NCBI RefSeq assembly: GCF_030486405.1
Contig: NZ_CP129613.1
Span: 1,798,001 to 1,862,000 of the forward strand
Origin: Mycolicibacterium sp. HK-90
GTDB taxonomy: Bacteria; Actinomycetota; Actinomycetes; Mycobacteriales; Mycobacteriaceae
Reading direction: 5' to 3'
DNA length: 64,000 nt
This document shows, piece by piece, positions 54,403 through 62,901 of this stretch (its first letter is position 1; every line of letters starts with the position of its first letter). Under the pieces are notes generated by a model, which was not told the DNA's origin, did not search any database, and worked only from the letters and a program-made list of their open reading frames with translations. The translations under genes and the position numbers were made by a program.

Positions 54403-54465
54403 CGCCGAGACTACGGGTTTTGACGGGTTTCGACGGGAATCGGCACAGAAACCGTAGTGTCGGCG
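54403..54465. repeat. Long inverted repeat after the guanylyltransferase gene
   Basis: CGCCGAGACTACGGGTTT (54403-54420) pairs with AAACCGTAGTGTCGGCG (54449-54465) with one mismatch and one bulge. The loop carries the near-tandem GACGGGTTTC GACGGGAATC. Different in sequence from the GTGGCCA family. Lies 13 bp after a stop codon; terminator or mobile palindrome. Confidence 0.6.
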
Positions 54466-54554
54466 ACCCTAGGGATGTAGTACGCGGCCACGCCGGAGCA
54501 GGCCGCGGTTGCGATGCGGGCGGCCCGTCGCGCGTACTGCACGCAGGCGCCCGG

Positions 54555-55097
54555 CTAGGTCGTCGCGGCGCCCGCCAGCTGTGCCAGACCGAAGTCGGTG
54601 CCCTCGGGAAGCGCATCCAGCGGCCACCAGCGCAGGTCCAAAGATTCGTCGCTGCAGGCGATCTCGGCGCCGGCCGGTGCCCGCACCACGAACTGCATGT
54701 CGAGGTGACGGGTCGGCACCCCCAGTGAACACGTCACCGGATGTACGTGCAGCGCAGCCAGTTGCGAGTCGATGGTCAGCCCGTTGATGCCGGACTCCTC
54801 GGTGGCCTCGCGCAGTGCGGCCGTCGGGATGTCGGGATCGGTTTCCTCGCAGTGCCCGCCGAGCTGCAGCCAGCGGCCGAACCGCGGGTGCAGCGTCAGC
54901 AGCGTCTGGGTCCCGGTGTGGTCGACGACCAGGGCCGAGGCGGTGATGTGGCCGGGCACGCAGGCCCGCAGGCACGCATCGGGACGGGCGGCCAGAAACG
55001 ACAACACCGCGTGGCGCAGCGTGTCCTGGCCGGGATCCGTTGTCTGCCAGCGCGTGAGCAACTCGACCGCGGAGGTGTGCAGGCTCTCGGCGCTCAT
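54555..55097 (-). CDS. Nudix hydrolase
   Basis: 180 residues with a Nudix box [20 protein letters not shown] followed by EESG (about residues 79-102), which binds metal and hydrolyses nucleoside diphosphates linked to another group. Substrate unknown. The ATG at 55097 overlaps the fbiB stop by 4 bp, so it is coupled to F420 synthesis genes; a role in F420 metabolism is possible but not shown. Confidence 0.88.
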   Translation of the reverse strand: MSAESLHTSAVELLTRWQTTDPGQDTLRHAVLSFLAARPDACLRACVPGHITASALVVDHTGTQTLLTLHPRFGRWLQLGGHCEETDPDIPTAALREATEESGINGLTIDSQLAALHVHPVTCSLGVPTRHLDMQFVVRAPAGAEIACSDESLDLRWWPLDALPEGTDFGLAQLAGAATT

Positions 55098-56449
55098 CTG
55101 CGGACCAGCAGGCCGTCGGTGGGCACCGGGTCACGCGCCGGCTGTGGATCAGCGGCATGGCCGATCGCGATGGCGCCCAACGGTTCCCAGTCGGCGGGAA
55201 GATCCAGTTCGGCCCGCACCAGGTCGCCGGCGAAGATCGTCGAGCCGATCCAGCAGCTGCCCACCTCGCGCACGGCCAGTGCGACCAGCAGGGCCTGCAC
55301 CGCGGCTCCGACCGCGACGGTGAACATGGTGTGCTCGGCCTCGGTTCGGGCATCGTCGGGATAGCTGTGCGCGCCGTCGGGAACCAAGAAGGGGATCACG
55401 AGTTCCGGCGCGTCATAAAGGATCTGACCACGATTCAACCGTCGCTCGACGGACTCCGGGTCCCGGCCGTCGCCGGTCAGGTCGGTCCGCCATTTTTCCT
55501 TCATCCGGTCGAGCAGCCGGATCCGGGTGGCGCGGTCCTGGACCCAGACGAACCGCACCGGGCGGGTGTGGTGCGGGGCGGGCGCGGTGAGTGCTTCACC
55601 GACGGCGGCCTCGATCACCGCGGGGTCGACGGGATCATCGCTGAAGTGGCGCACCGACCGGCGTAGCAGTTGAGCCTGGCCGCGCCCCATCTGGATCGCC
55701 TCGGCGGTGCCCAGCCAGAACAGGTCGTCCTCACCGGAGCGCAGCAGCGTGCCCGCGTTCGAACCGTCGTCGGGCAGGTCGAGCCCGCGGACCACCGCCA
55801 CCGGGATCGCGGTGAGCTTGCCCTTCACCAGATCGGCTGCGGCGGCGATCTCGTCGGCCACGGCCACCTCGGTGACCAGCAGCTCGTTGCCGTGCCGGTC
55901 ACGCGCGCCCGCGTAGCCGTGCAGCACGGTGAGTCCGGATGCCCCGATCGCGAAGTCGGCCTGGCCGTTACGCCAGGCCCGGCCCATGGTGTCGGTGATC
56001 ACCACGGCGACGGTGACGCCCAGCTGCGCACGCAGGCCGTCGCGCAGGGCCGCCGCGCTTCCATCGGGATCGATTGGCAACAGGGCCAATTCGTTGGAGT
56101 CGACGTTGGAACCGTCGACGCCGGCCGCGGCCTGGACCAGACCGATGGCGTTCTCGGTGATCAGGGTCCGGCCCTTGCGGGCCAGCACGCGGACGGCCTC
56201 ATCGTCGATCAACTTGCGCCGCAAGGCGTCCCGCTCCTCCGGATCGGACGGCGCGGTGACGATGCGGCCTTCGCACTTGGAGACGATCTTGCTGGTGACC
56301 ACGAGTACGTCCCCGTCGCGCAGCCACGGTGCTGCCTCCGCCAGCGCGGCGGCCAGGTTGTCCCCGGGCCGGAACTCGGGAAGCCCTGGTACCGGCAGAA
56401 TCTCGACCCGGTCGGCCGAGCCGTGCTCAGTGTTCACTGCGGTGGTCAC
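55094..56449 (-). CDS. fbiB: F420 biosynthesis bifunctional protein FbiB
   Basis: 451 residues from a GTG at 56449 overlapping the fbiA stop. N-terminal CofE-like F420-0:gamma-glutamyl ligase ([38 protein letters not shown]) adds the glutamate tail; C-terminal nitroreductase-fold FMN domain ([29 protein letters not shown]) reduces dehydro-F420-0. Order fbiA-fbiB-Nudix with 4-bp overlaps suggests one polycistron. Confidence 0.95.
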   Translation of the reverse strand: MTTAVNTEHGSADRVEILPVPGLPEFRPGDNLAAALAEAAPWLRDGDVLVVTSKIVSKCEGRIVTAPSDPEERDALRRKLIDDEAVRVLARKGRTLITENAIGLVQAAAGVDGSNVDSNELALLPIDPDGSAAALRDGLRAQLGVTVAVVITDTMGRAWRNGQADFAIGASGLTVLHGYAGARDRHGNELLVTEVAVADEIAAAADLVKGKLTAIPVAVVRGLDLPDDGSNAGTLLRSGEDDLFWLGTAEAIQMGRGQAQLLRRSVRHFSDDPVDPAVIEAAVGEALTAPAPHHTRPVRFVWVQDRATRIRLLDRMKEKWRTDLTGDGRDPESVERRLNRGQILYDAPELVIPFLVPDGAHSYPDDARTEAEHTMFTVAVGAAVQALLVALAVREVGSCWIGSTIFAGDLVRAELDLPADWEPLGAIAIGHAADPQPARDPVPTDGLLVRR

Positions 56450-57429
56450 AGTGCAACGTCCGCGAGGTCCAGTCCGGCGCGCACCATCTCGGCGGTGGTC
56501 GACGGGTCGGTCATCAACAGCGGCACGGCGCGCACCCGCACGCCCTCGATGTCGGCCTGATCGCCCTCGTGCACCAGCCAGCCGTCGAGCAGTCCGGTAC
56601 CCGACCGGGCGCCGAAGTGCTGTCCGACGGCCTGCGAGGTGGACTCCACGCCGATGATGCGCAGACACTCATCGGCCATGCCGCGCAACGGTTTTCCATC
56701 GATGATGGGGGAGTAGCCGACCACCGGTGCCTTGGTCGAGCGCAGCGCGCCGCGAATGCCGGGGATCTGCAGGATGGGCCCGATGCTCACGACGGGGTTC
56801 GACGGTGCCAGCAACACGACATCCGCGTCGGCGATGGCCTCGGTGACACCCGGGGCCGGGGTTGCCTGTTCTGCGCCGACGAACGCAAAACTGTGCGACG
56901 GCACCTGCGCCCGATAGCGCACCCACCACTCCTGGAAGTGGATCGCGTGGCGTGAGCCGTCCTCCGGGTCGGTGATCACCACGTGCGTCTCGCTTCGGTC
57001 GTCGGTGACCGGCAGCAGCCGGGCCCCCGGGGACCAGCGCTTGCACAGCGCCTCGGTGACCTGCGACAACGGGTATCCGGCTCGGAGCATCTGGGTGCGC
57101 ACCAGGTGGGTGGCCAGGTCGCGGTCGCCCAGGCCGAACCAGTCGGGTTGCACGCCGTAGGCGGCCAGTTCTTCCTTGGCGTGCCAGGTTTCGTTGCGAT
57201 GGCCCCAGCCGCGTTCCGGGTCGATGCCGCCGCCCAGGGTGTACATGCAGGTGTCGAGGTCGGGGCAGATCCGGACGCCGTGCATCCAGGCGTCGTCGCC
57301 CACGTTCACGATCGCGGTGAGTTCATGCTTGCTGTCGGTGCCACCGAATGCCCCGAGTCCCAACAGGTGCTGTACCCCCAGCAAAAAGCGGGCGCCTCCG
57401 ACGCCGCCGACCAGAACGGTGATCTTCAC
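56446..57429 (-). CDS. fbiA: F420 biosynthesis transferase FbiA
   Basis: 327 residues. Transfers the phosphoenolpyruvyl/lactyl moiety from a guanosine-activated donor to Fo, giving (dehydro-)F420-0. N-terminal [26 protein letters not shown], and [18 protein letters not shown] are CofD/FbiA signatures. GTG at 57429 is chosen since MKITVLVGG is the usual start; 17 extra residues upstream are not conserved. Supplies F420 for enzymes such as that at 24214. Confidence 0.95.
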   Translation of the reverse strand: MKITVLVGGVGGARFLLGVQHLLGLGAFGGTDSKHELTAIVNVGDDAWMHGVRICPDLDTCMYTLGGGIDPERGWGHRNETWHAKEELAAYGVQPDWFGLGDRDLATHLVRTQMLRAGYPLSQVTEALCKRWSPGARLLPVTDDRSETHVVITDPEDGSRHAIHFQEWWVRYRAQVPSHSFAFVGAEQATPAPGVTEAIADADVVLLAPSNPVVSIGPILQIPGIRGALRSTKAPVVGYSPIIDGKPLRGMADECLRIIGVESTSQAVGQHFGARSGTGLLDGWLVHEGDQADIEGVRVRAVPLLMTDPSTTAEMVRAGLDLADVAL

Positions 57430-57551
57430 AACGTCCGACCCTAGGCGTTGAGGCCGCGCGGATGGAAACGACGTCGTCACGGGCAGGACACGCCGATGTC
57501 GCGACGCGCCGATTTGACATTACGAGATGGTATGAATTCGCGCCCTGGCGC

Positions 57552-57580
57552 TTGACCCCGGCAGCTAACACGTGTGTAAT
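57552..57580 (+). promoter_or_regulatory. Candidate whiB2 promoter
   Basis: TTGACC (57552-57557), 17 bases, TGTAAT (57575-57580), about 140 bp before the whiB2 ATG. TTGACA at 57514-57519 has no -10 at suitable spacing. The -10 lies in GTGTGTAATCACAG, which partly resembles a CRP site. Confidence 0.45.
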
Positions 57581-57723
57581 CACAGATGTGTCATTTCCCG
57601 GTTGGTGACCGATTCCGGTGTCGCGGACCGAGATTCGATCAAATGTTCGAATGGGGTGACCGCAGAGAACAATGGTGGGGCTCCACTTAGGATCTACGAG
57701 ACCGAGTGAGGAGGCGGGGGATA

Positions 57724-58113
57724 ATGTCTTATGAGAGCGGCGATTTCGATCGTGTGGTCCGGTTTGACAGCCGGCTACTCGGCTCGGTAGACAACGCACC
57801 GCACATCGACGCCGGGCCGACACCGGAGGGGGCGGCCGGACGCCCTCAGCTGAGTTTGGTACCCGATCACATTGATGGTGATCCGGCAACGGAGGACGAC
57901 CAATGGCAGGAACGTGCGCTGTGCGCACAGACCGACCCGGAGGCGTTCTTCCCGGAGAAGGGCGGGTCTACCCGCGAGGCCAAGCGCATCTGCCAGGGCT
58001 GCGAAGTCAAGGATGCCTGCTTGGAGTACGCGCTCGCGCACGATGAGCGCTTCGGTATTTGGGGAGGTTTGTCAGAACGGGAGCGTCGCCGCCTCAAACG
58101 CGGCATCATCTGA
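57724..58113 (+). CDS. whiB2: WhiB2 (WhmD) transcription regulator
   Basis: 129-residue WhiB-family 4Fe-4S protein essential for septation in M. smegmatis. Four Cys: in ALCAQTDPEAFFPEKGG, ICQGCE and DACLEYALAH; then the GIWGG turn and the basic RERRRLKRG tail that contacts DNA or SigA. The long N-terminus (SYESGDFDRVVRFDSRLLG) is that of the M. smegmatis protein and longer than M. tuberculosis WhiB2, which is why the organism is placed near fast growers. ATG at 57724. Confidence 0.95.
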   Translation: MSYESGDFDRVVRFDSRLLGSVDNAPHIDAGPTPEGAAGRPQLSLVPDHIDGDPATEDDQWQERALCAQTDPEAFFPEKGGSTREAKRICQGCEVKDACLEYALAHDERFGIWGGLSERERRRLKRGII

Positions 58114-58126
58114 CGCTCACGGTTGA

Positions 58127-58142
58127 GCGCCCTTGCGGGCGC
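58127..58142. terminator. Hairpin between convergent whiB2 and metalloprotease gene
   Basis: GCGCCC (58127-58132) pairs with GGGCGC (58137-58142) across TTGC, 13 bp after the whiB2 stop. Short but perfect. Confidence 0.5.
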
Positions 58143-58148
58143 CCGACG

Positions 58149-58613
58149 TCAGTCCTCGTCGATCGTTGGGTCGATGACTGACGGTTCGACTCCCAGATAG
58201 GTGGCCACCTGGGCCACCAGGATTTCATGCAGCAAGTCGGCAAGCTCATCGGATCCTTTGACCCGGCGCTCGATGGGCTTGCGGAACAAGACAATTCGAG
58301 CCCGGGTCGAGTTTCCCCTGACGTCGACCCCGGCGGGTATCAGCCTCGCCAACGCGATCGGGCCGTCGGCGATGACCTCGGGCGGCCATTGCACACTGTC
58401 CGGATCTTTCGGGGACATCCGCGGAATCTCGTCGACGGCGACGTCGAGTTCCCGCAGTCGCGAACCCCACCGCCGTTCGATCGGCTCATACGATTCCAGC
58501 ACCGCCATGTCGAACCGTTCGGCGCGACTGCGCCAGCCGGGAACCGTTCGCGGAAGCAGCGGCCCGCGAATATCGCGGCCGCGGCGCGATCGCCATGGGT
58601 TGCGCTGGGCCAC
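58149..58613 (-). CDS. Zincin-like metallopeptidase family protein
   Basis: 154 residues related to the MpnPP/DUF1025 zincin group. The expected HExxH motif is incomplete: DLLHEILVAQVATYLG has His-Glu but Gln rather than the second His, so activity is doubtful. FRKPIERRVKGSDELADLL precedes it. Equivalent of Rv3259, convergent with whiB2. Confidence 0.78.
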   Translation of the reverse strand: MAQRNPWRSRRGRDIRGPLLPRTVPGWRSRAERFDMAVLESYEPIERRWGSRLRELDVAVDEIPRMSPKDPDSVQWPPEVIADGPIALARLIPAGVDVRGNSTRARIVLFRKPIERRVKGSDELADLLHEILVAQVATYLGVEPSVIDPTIDED

Positions 58614-58702
58614 GGCGTTGATCGTAACGGTTCGGGATCGGGGGCCCCTCCGCTGCGCGTGTCCGGCACCGCGCAGCGACGGTCCGAAGTAATCTCTGGT
58701 GC

Positions 58703-59119
58703 GTGAATGTTCCCCGTCGCTGCTGCCGGCCCGGGTGCCCGCACTATGCCGTGGCGACGTTGACTTTTGTCTACTCCGACTCCACGGCTGTGGTCGGACC
58801 TCTTGCCACGGTGTCCGAGCCCCACTCCTGGGATCTGTGCGTCGGCCACGCCGGACGCATCACGGCTCCGCGAGGCTGGGAGCTGGTCCGCCATGCCGGC
58901 CCGTTGCCCGCCCACCCCGATGAAGACGATCTGGTGGCGCTGGCCGATGCCGTCCGGGAAGGCCAGCCGGGCGCGGCCCGCGGTGGCGTCGTGGCCGGAT
59001 TCTCCGACCCGTCCACCGGTGTGGGCACCGGCGCGGTGCTGGCGCCGGCGGCGCGTCCCGCGGAGACCAACGGACGGCGTCGCGGCCACCTGCGGGTGTT
59101 GCCGGATCCCACCGATTAG
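58703..59119 (+). CDS. DUF3499 family protein
   Basis: 138 residues from a GTG at 58703. N-terminal CCRPGCPHYAVATLTFVYSD with paired Cys, and EPHSWDLCVGHAGRITAPRG WE region with Cys and His, suggest zinc binding. Widespread in actinobacteria, unknown role; equivalent of Rv3258c. Located between whiB2 and the phosphomannomutase gene, on the same strand. Confidence 0.87.
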   Translation: MNVPRRCCRPGCPHYAVATLTFVYSDSTAVVGPLATVSEPHSWDLCVGHAGRITAPRGWELVRHAGPLPAHPDEDDLVALADAVREGQPGAARGGVVAGFSDPSTGVGTGAVLAPAARPAETNGRRRGHLRVLPDPTD

Positions 59120-59205
59120 CCGTCGACCGGGCCACGAGTAGTGAACGTGTCGATGCCGCCCGACGGCTAGGCTGGCGCCAACGATCCCGTTTCACAAGGA
59201 GCTAT

Positions 59206-60594
59206 ATGTCTAGGCCAGCGACGGCTGTTCACGATGTCATCAAGGCCTATGACGTCCGCGGATTGGTCGGCTCCCAGATCGACGAGGATTTCGTTGCCGA
59301 GGTCGGGGGTGCGTTCGCTCGTCTGGTCCGCGCCGACGGTGCGAAGCAGGTCGTGATCGGCTACGACATGCGGGAGAGTTCACCGGCACTGGCCGCCGCG
59401 TTCGCCGACGGCGTCACCTCCCAGGGCCTGGACGTGGTCCGCGTCGGGCTGGCCTCCACCGATCAGCTGTACTTCGCCTCGGGCCTGCTGGACTGCCCGG
59501 GGGCGATGTTCACGGCGAGCCACAACCCGGCCGCCTACAACGGGATCAAGCTGTGCCGGGCCGGGGCCAAGCCGGTGGGCAAGGACACCGGACTGTCGGT
59601 CATCGCCGACGAGGTGATCGCCGGGGTGCCTGCGTTCGACGGCCGTGCGGGTTCGGTGTCCGACCGCGACGTGCTGGCCGACTACGGGGCCTTCCTGCGG
59701 TCGCTGGTCGATCTTTCCGAGTTGCGCCCGCTGCGGATCGCCGTCGACGCGGGGAACGGGATGGCCGGCCACACCACCCCTGCGGTGCTCGGACCGATCG
59801 CGGGTGCCACCGTCCTCCCACTGTTCTTCGAACTCGACGGAACGTTCCCGAACCACGAGGCGAACCCGCTGAATCCCGACAACCTCATCGACCTGCAGGC
59901 CCATGTGCTGGCCACCGGCGCTGACATCGGCCTGGCGTTCGACGGCGATGCCGACCGCTGCTTCGTGGTCGACGAACTCGGCCGTCCGGTGTCGCCGTCG
60001 GCGGTGACCGCCCTGGTGGCCGCCCGTGAGCTCACCCGCGAGATCGGTGCCACGGTGATCCACAACCTGATCACCTCGCGTGCCGTCCCGGAACTGGTGG
60101 TCGAGCGGGGCGGCACCCCGGTCCGGTCGCGCGTCGGCCACTCGTACATCAAGGCTCTGATGGCCGAGACCGGCGCCATCTTCGGCGGGGAGCATTCCGC
60201 GCACTACTACTTCCGTGATTTCTGGGGCGCGGATTCCGGCATGCTCGCCGCGCTGCACGTGCTGGCCGCACTCGGCGAGCAGGACCGTCCACTGTCGGAG
60301 ATCATGGCGGACTATCAGCGGTACGAGGCCTCCGGCGAGATCAATTTCACCGTCAGCGACGCGCCGGCATGTGTCGACGCCGTGCTGAAGTCCTTCGGCA
60401 GCTCGATCCACTCCATCGACCATCTCGACGGTGTCACCGTCGATCTGGGTGAGGGGAACTGGTTCAACCTGCGTACCTCCAACACCGAACCGCTCCTGCG
60501 GCTGAACGTGGAAGCACGTACGGCCGAGGACGTGGCCGCGCTCGTCGACAGAGTTTCGGCGCAGATCCGTGAAGTGAGCGAGCCGGTGCCGTGA
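59206..60594 (+). CDS. manB: Phosphomannomutase/phosphoglucomutase
   Basis: 462-residue alpha-D-phosphohexomutase that converts mannose-6-phosphate to mannose-1-phosphate for GDP-mannose and mannolipids. Phosphoserine loop MFTASHNPAAYNGIKL (about residues 101-116), metal loop AFDGDADRCFVVDE (about 245-258), sugar loop GGEHSAHYYFRD and phosphate loop RTSNTEPLLRLN. Equivalent of Rv3257c. Overlaps the next gene by 4 bp, in the order pmm-TobH-like-manA. Confidence 0.94.
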   Translation: MSRPATAVHDVIKAYDVRGLVGSQIDEDFVAEVGGAFARLVRADGAKQVVIGYDMRESSPALAAAFADGVTSQGLDVVRVGLASTDQLYFASGLLDCPGAMFTASHNPAAYNGIKLCRAGAKPVGKDTGLSVIADEVIAGVPAFDGRAGSVSDRDVLADYGAFLRSLVDLSELRPLRIAVDAGNGMAGHTTPAVLGPIAGATVLPLFFELDGTFPNHEANPLNPDNLIDLQAHVLATGADIGLAFDGDADRCFVVDELGRPVSPSAVTALVAARELTREIGATVIHNLITSRAVPELVVERGGTPVRSRVGHSYIKALMAETGAIFGGEHSAHYYFRDFWGADSGMLAALHVLAALGEQDRPLSEIMADYQRYEASGEINFTVSDAPACVDAVLKSFGSSIHSIDHLDGVTVDLGEGNWFNLRTSNTEPLLRLNVEARTAEDVAALVDRVSAQIREVSEPVP

Positions 60595-61661
60595 ACGCCG
60601 TGGACGCCACGGTTGACCTGGATGACGGTGACGGACTTCTCGCCGCCGATCGGAATGGTCTGCTGCGGGCCGCGGCGATGGCGGGAGCCCAGGTTCGGGC
60701 GACGGCCGCGGCGCTGGCCGAAGGCGTGCTCGACCCGCTGCGCGCCGATCATCCTCCGCGCACGGTGATTTGGGTCGGCGGCCGTGGCGCCGCCGAGCAT
60801 GCGGGCGCGATCCTGGCGGGTGTGCTCGGCGCGTCGATCGCGGCGCCGTTCGTGGTGGCCGGAGAAACCCCGCCGTGGCTCGGCGCGTTGGACGTGGTGA
60901 TCATCGCCGGTGACGATCCGGGTGATCCTGCCTTGGTGAACGCGGCAGCCACGGGTGTGCGTCGCGGCGCCCGCGTGCTGATCGTGGCACCGCATGAGGG
61001 GCCGCTGCGTGACGTCGCCGCCGGGCGCGCGGTCGTGTTGGCGCCGCGGCTGTGGGTGCCCGACGACTTCGGCCTGACCCGCTACCTGGCCGCCGGGCTG
61101 GCCGCGCTGCACGTGGTGGATCCGGGTACGCGCGTGGACCTGTCCGCGCTGGCCGACGAACTCGACGCGGAAGCGTTGCGCAACAGCGCCGGACGGGACC
61201 TGTTCACCAATCCCGCCAAGACCCTGGCCGAGCGGATGTCGGGCGCTGACGTGGTGCTCGCCGGCGCCAACCCCGCGACCCTCGCACTGGCCCGCCACGG
61301 CGCCACCGCGTTGCTTCGGCTGGCCGGGGAAGTCGTCGCGGCCGCGGGATTGGGCGACGTGCTGGCCGCGGCGGGCAATGGGGAACTCGGGTCACCCGCG
61401 GCCCGCTCGCTGTTCCATGACGAGGAGATCGACGGGCCGCTGCCACGGCGCACTCGGACGTTCGCGTTGATCACCGATGACGAACGACAATTGGTGGGGG
61501 CCCGGGTCGCCGGCTTCGACGACATATCGGTGGTCGGTGCCGAGGACGTACCCGAATCGGCCGGGACGGTCCTGCCGGCCGGGCGCCCCGAACAACAACT
61601 GGCGGTTCTGGCCGTACGTGTCGAGATGACGGCCGTATACTTGAAACTGGTTCGAGGATAA
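60591..61661 (+). CDS. TobH-like SIS-fold protein
   Basis: 356 residues from a GTG at 60591. Resembles the C-terminal domains of phosphoglucose/phosphomannose isomerases and the TobH group: TVIWVGGRGAAEHAGAILAG, LDVVIIAGDDPGDPALVNAA and GARVLIVAPHEGPLRDVAAG fit a sugar isomerase (SIS) fold. Catalytic residues could not be assigned. Set between phosphomannomutase and manA (Rv3256c position), so a role in mannose metabolism is likely but unproven. Confidence 0.82.
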   Translation: MNAVDATVDLDDGDGLLAADRNGLLRAAAMAGAQVRATAAALAEGVLDPLRADHPPRTVIWVGGRGAAEHAGAILAGVLGASIAAPFVVAGETPPWLGALDVVIIAGDDPGDPALVNAAATGVRRGARVLIVAPHEGPLRDVAAGRAVVLAPRLWVPDDFGLTRYLAAGLAALHVVDPGTRVDLSALADELDAEALRNSAGRDLFTNPAKTLAERMSGADVVLAGANPATLALARHGATALLRLAGEVVAAAGLGDVLAAAGNGELGSPAARSLFHDEEIDGPLPRRTRTFALITDDERQLVGARVAGFDDISVVGAEDVPESAGTVLPAGRPEQQLAVLAVRVEMTAVYLKLVRG

Positions 61662-61664
61662 GAA

Positions 61665-62891
61665 GTGCATCTGCTACGCGGAGTGGTGCGGACCTATGCC
61701 TGGGGTTCGCGGACGGCCATCGCTGATTTCACCGGAAGGCCAAGTCCCACAATCCATCCAGAGGCCGAGCTGTGGTTCGGCGCGCATCCCGGCGATCCGG
61801 CCTGGCTGCAGACCGAGCACGGCGAAGAGTCGCTGCTGCAGGCCGTCACCGATGACCCCGAGGGGCAACTGGGCAATGTGGCGATCGGCAGATTCGGCGA
61901 CACGTTGCCGTTCCTCGTCAAGGTGCTCGCCGCCGATGAACCGTTGTCCCTGCAAGCCCATCCCAGTGCAGCGCAGGCCCGGGAGGGCTTCGACCGTGAG
62001 GACCGGCTCGAGATTCCGGTGTCCTCGCCGATCCGGAATTACCGTGACCGCAGCCATAAGCCCGAATTGCTGGTTGCCCTAGGGCAATTCGATGCCCTCG
62101 CCGGATTCCGGCCCGTTGAGTACACGGTCGAGTTGATGCGTGCGCTCGCCGTCTCGGACCTGGACCCGTTCATCAACCTGCTGTCCGATCAGTCCGACGC
62201 CGACGGGTTGCGTGCCCTGTTCACCACCTGGATCACCGCGCCGCAGCCAGACCTCGATGTGCTGGTGCCGGCCGTCCTCGACGGCGCGGTCCATTACATT
62301 CGTTCGGGGGAAAAGAAATTCGCCGCCGAGGTCAAGACGGTGCTCGAACTCGGTGAGCGCTATCCCGGTGATGCCGGCGTGCTGGCCTCACTGCTGCTCA
62401 ACCGCATCAGCCTCCAGCCGGGTGAGGGCATCTACCTTCCCGCCGGCAACCTGCACGCCTATCTGCACGGCGTCGGAGTCGAGGTGATGGCCAACTCGGA
62501 CAACGTGCTGCGCGGTGGCTTGACCCCGAAGCACGTGGACGTGCCGGAACTGCTGCGGGTACTGGACTTCACCCCGACCCCGGAACATCAACTGGTCCCC
62601 GAAACCGTCACCCGCGGAGCGGAAACCATCTACCAGACGCCGGCCCAGGAGTTCGCGGTGTCGGTGCTGACGGTCGACGGCGACCGGATCGGTGACGAGA
62701 TCGACGTGCACTCCCACCACGACGGTCCGCAGCTTCTGCTGTGTACGCAGGGTGCCGCCGTCGTGTACGCCGACGACGACAAGCTGACGTTGGACCGGGG
62801 CTCTGCGGCCTGGGTGGCGGCCCAGGACGGCCCGATCCGTCTGACCGCCGGAGAGCCGACGAAACTCTTCCGCGTGACCGTTGGGATCTAG
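61665..62891 (+). CDS. manA: Mannose-6-phosphate isomerase, class I
   Basis: 408-residue zinc isomerase interconverting fructose-6-phosphate and mannose-6-phosphate. Zinc and active-site motifs: LSLQAHPSAAQA (about residues 95-106), YRDRSHKPELLVAL (about 127-140), and YLPAGNLHAYLHGVGVEVMA (about 259-278), with a C-terminal cupin. GTG at 61665, 3 bp after the TobH-like stop. Completes the manA-pmm-guanylyltransferase route to GDP-mannose within the window. Confidence 0.94.
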   Translation: MHLLRGVVRTYAWGSRTAIADFTGRPSPTIHPEAELWFGAHPGDPAWLQTEHGEESLLQAVTDDPEGQLGNVAIGRFGDTLPFLVKVLAADEPLSLQAHPSAAQAREGFDREDRLEIPVSSPIRNYRDRSHKPELLVALGQFDALAGFRPVEYTVELMRALAVSDLDPFINLLSDQSDADGLRALFTTWITAPQPDLDVLVPAVLDGAVHYIRSGEKKFAAEVKTVLELGERYPGDAGVLASLLLNRISLQPGEGIYLPAGNLHAYLHGVGVEVMANSDNVLRGGLTPKHVDVPELLRVLDFTPTPEHQLVPETVTRGAETIYQTPAQEFAVSVLTVDGDRIGDEIDVHSHHDGPQLLLCTQGAAVVYADDDKLTLDRGSAAWVAAQDGPIRLTAGEPTKLFRVTVGI

Positions 62892-62901
62892 CGGCCGCGA
62901 A

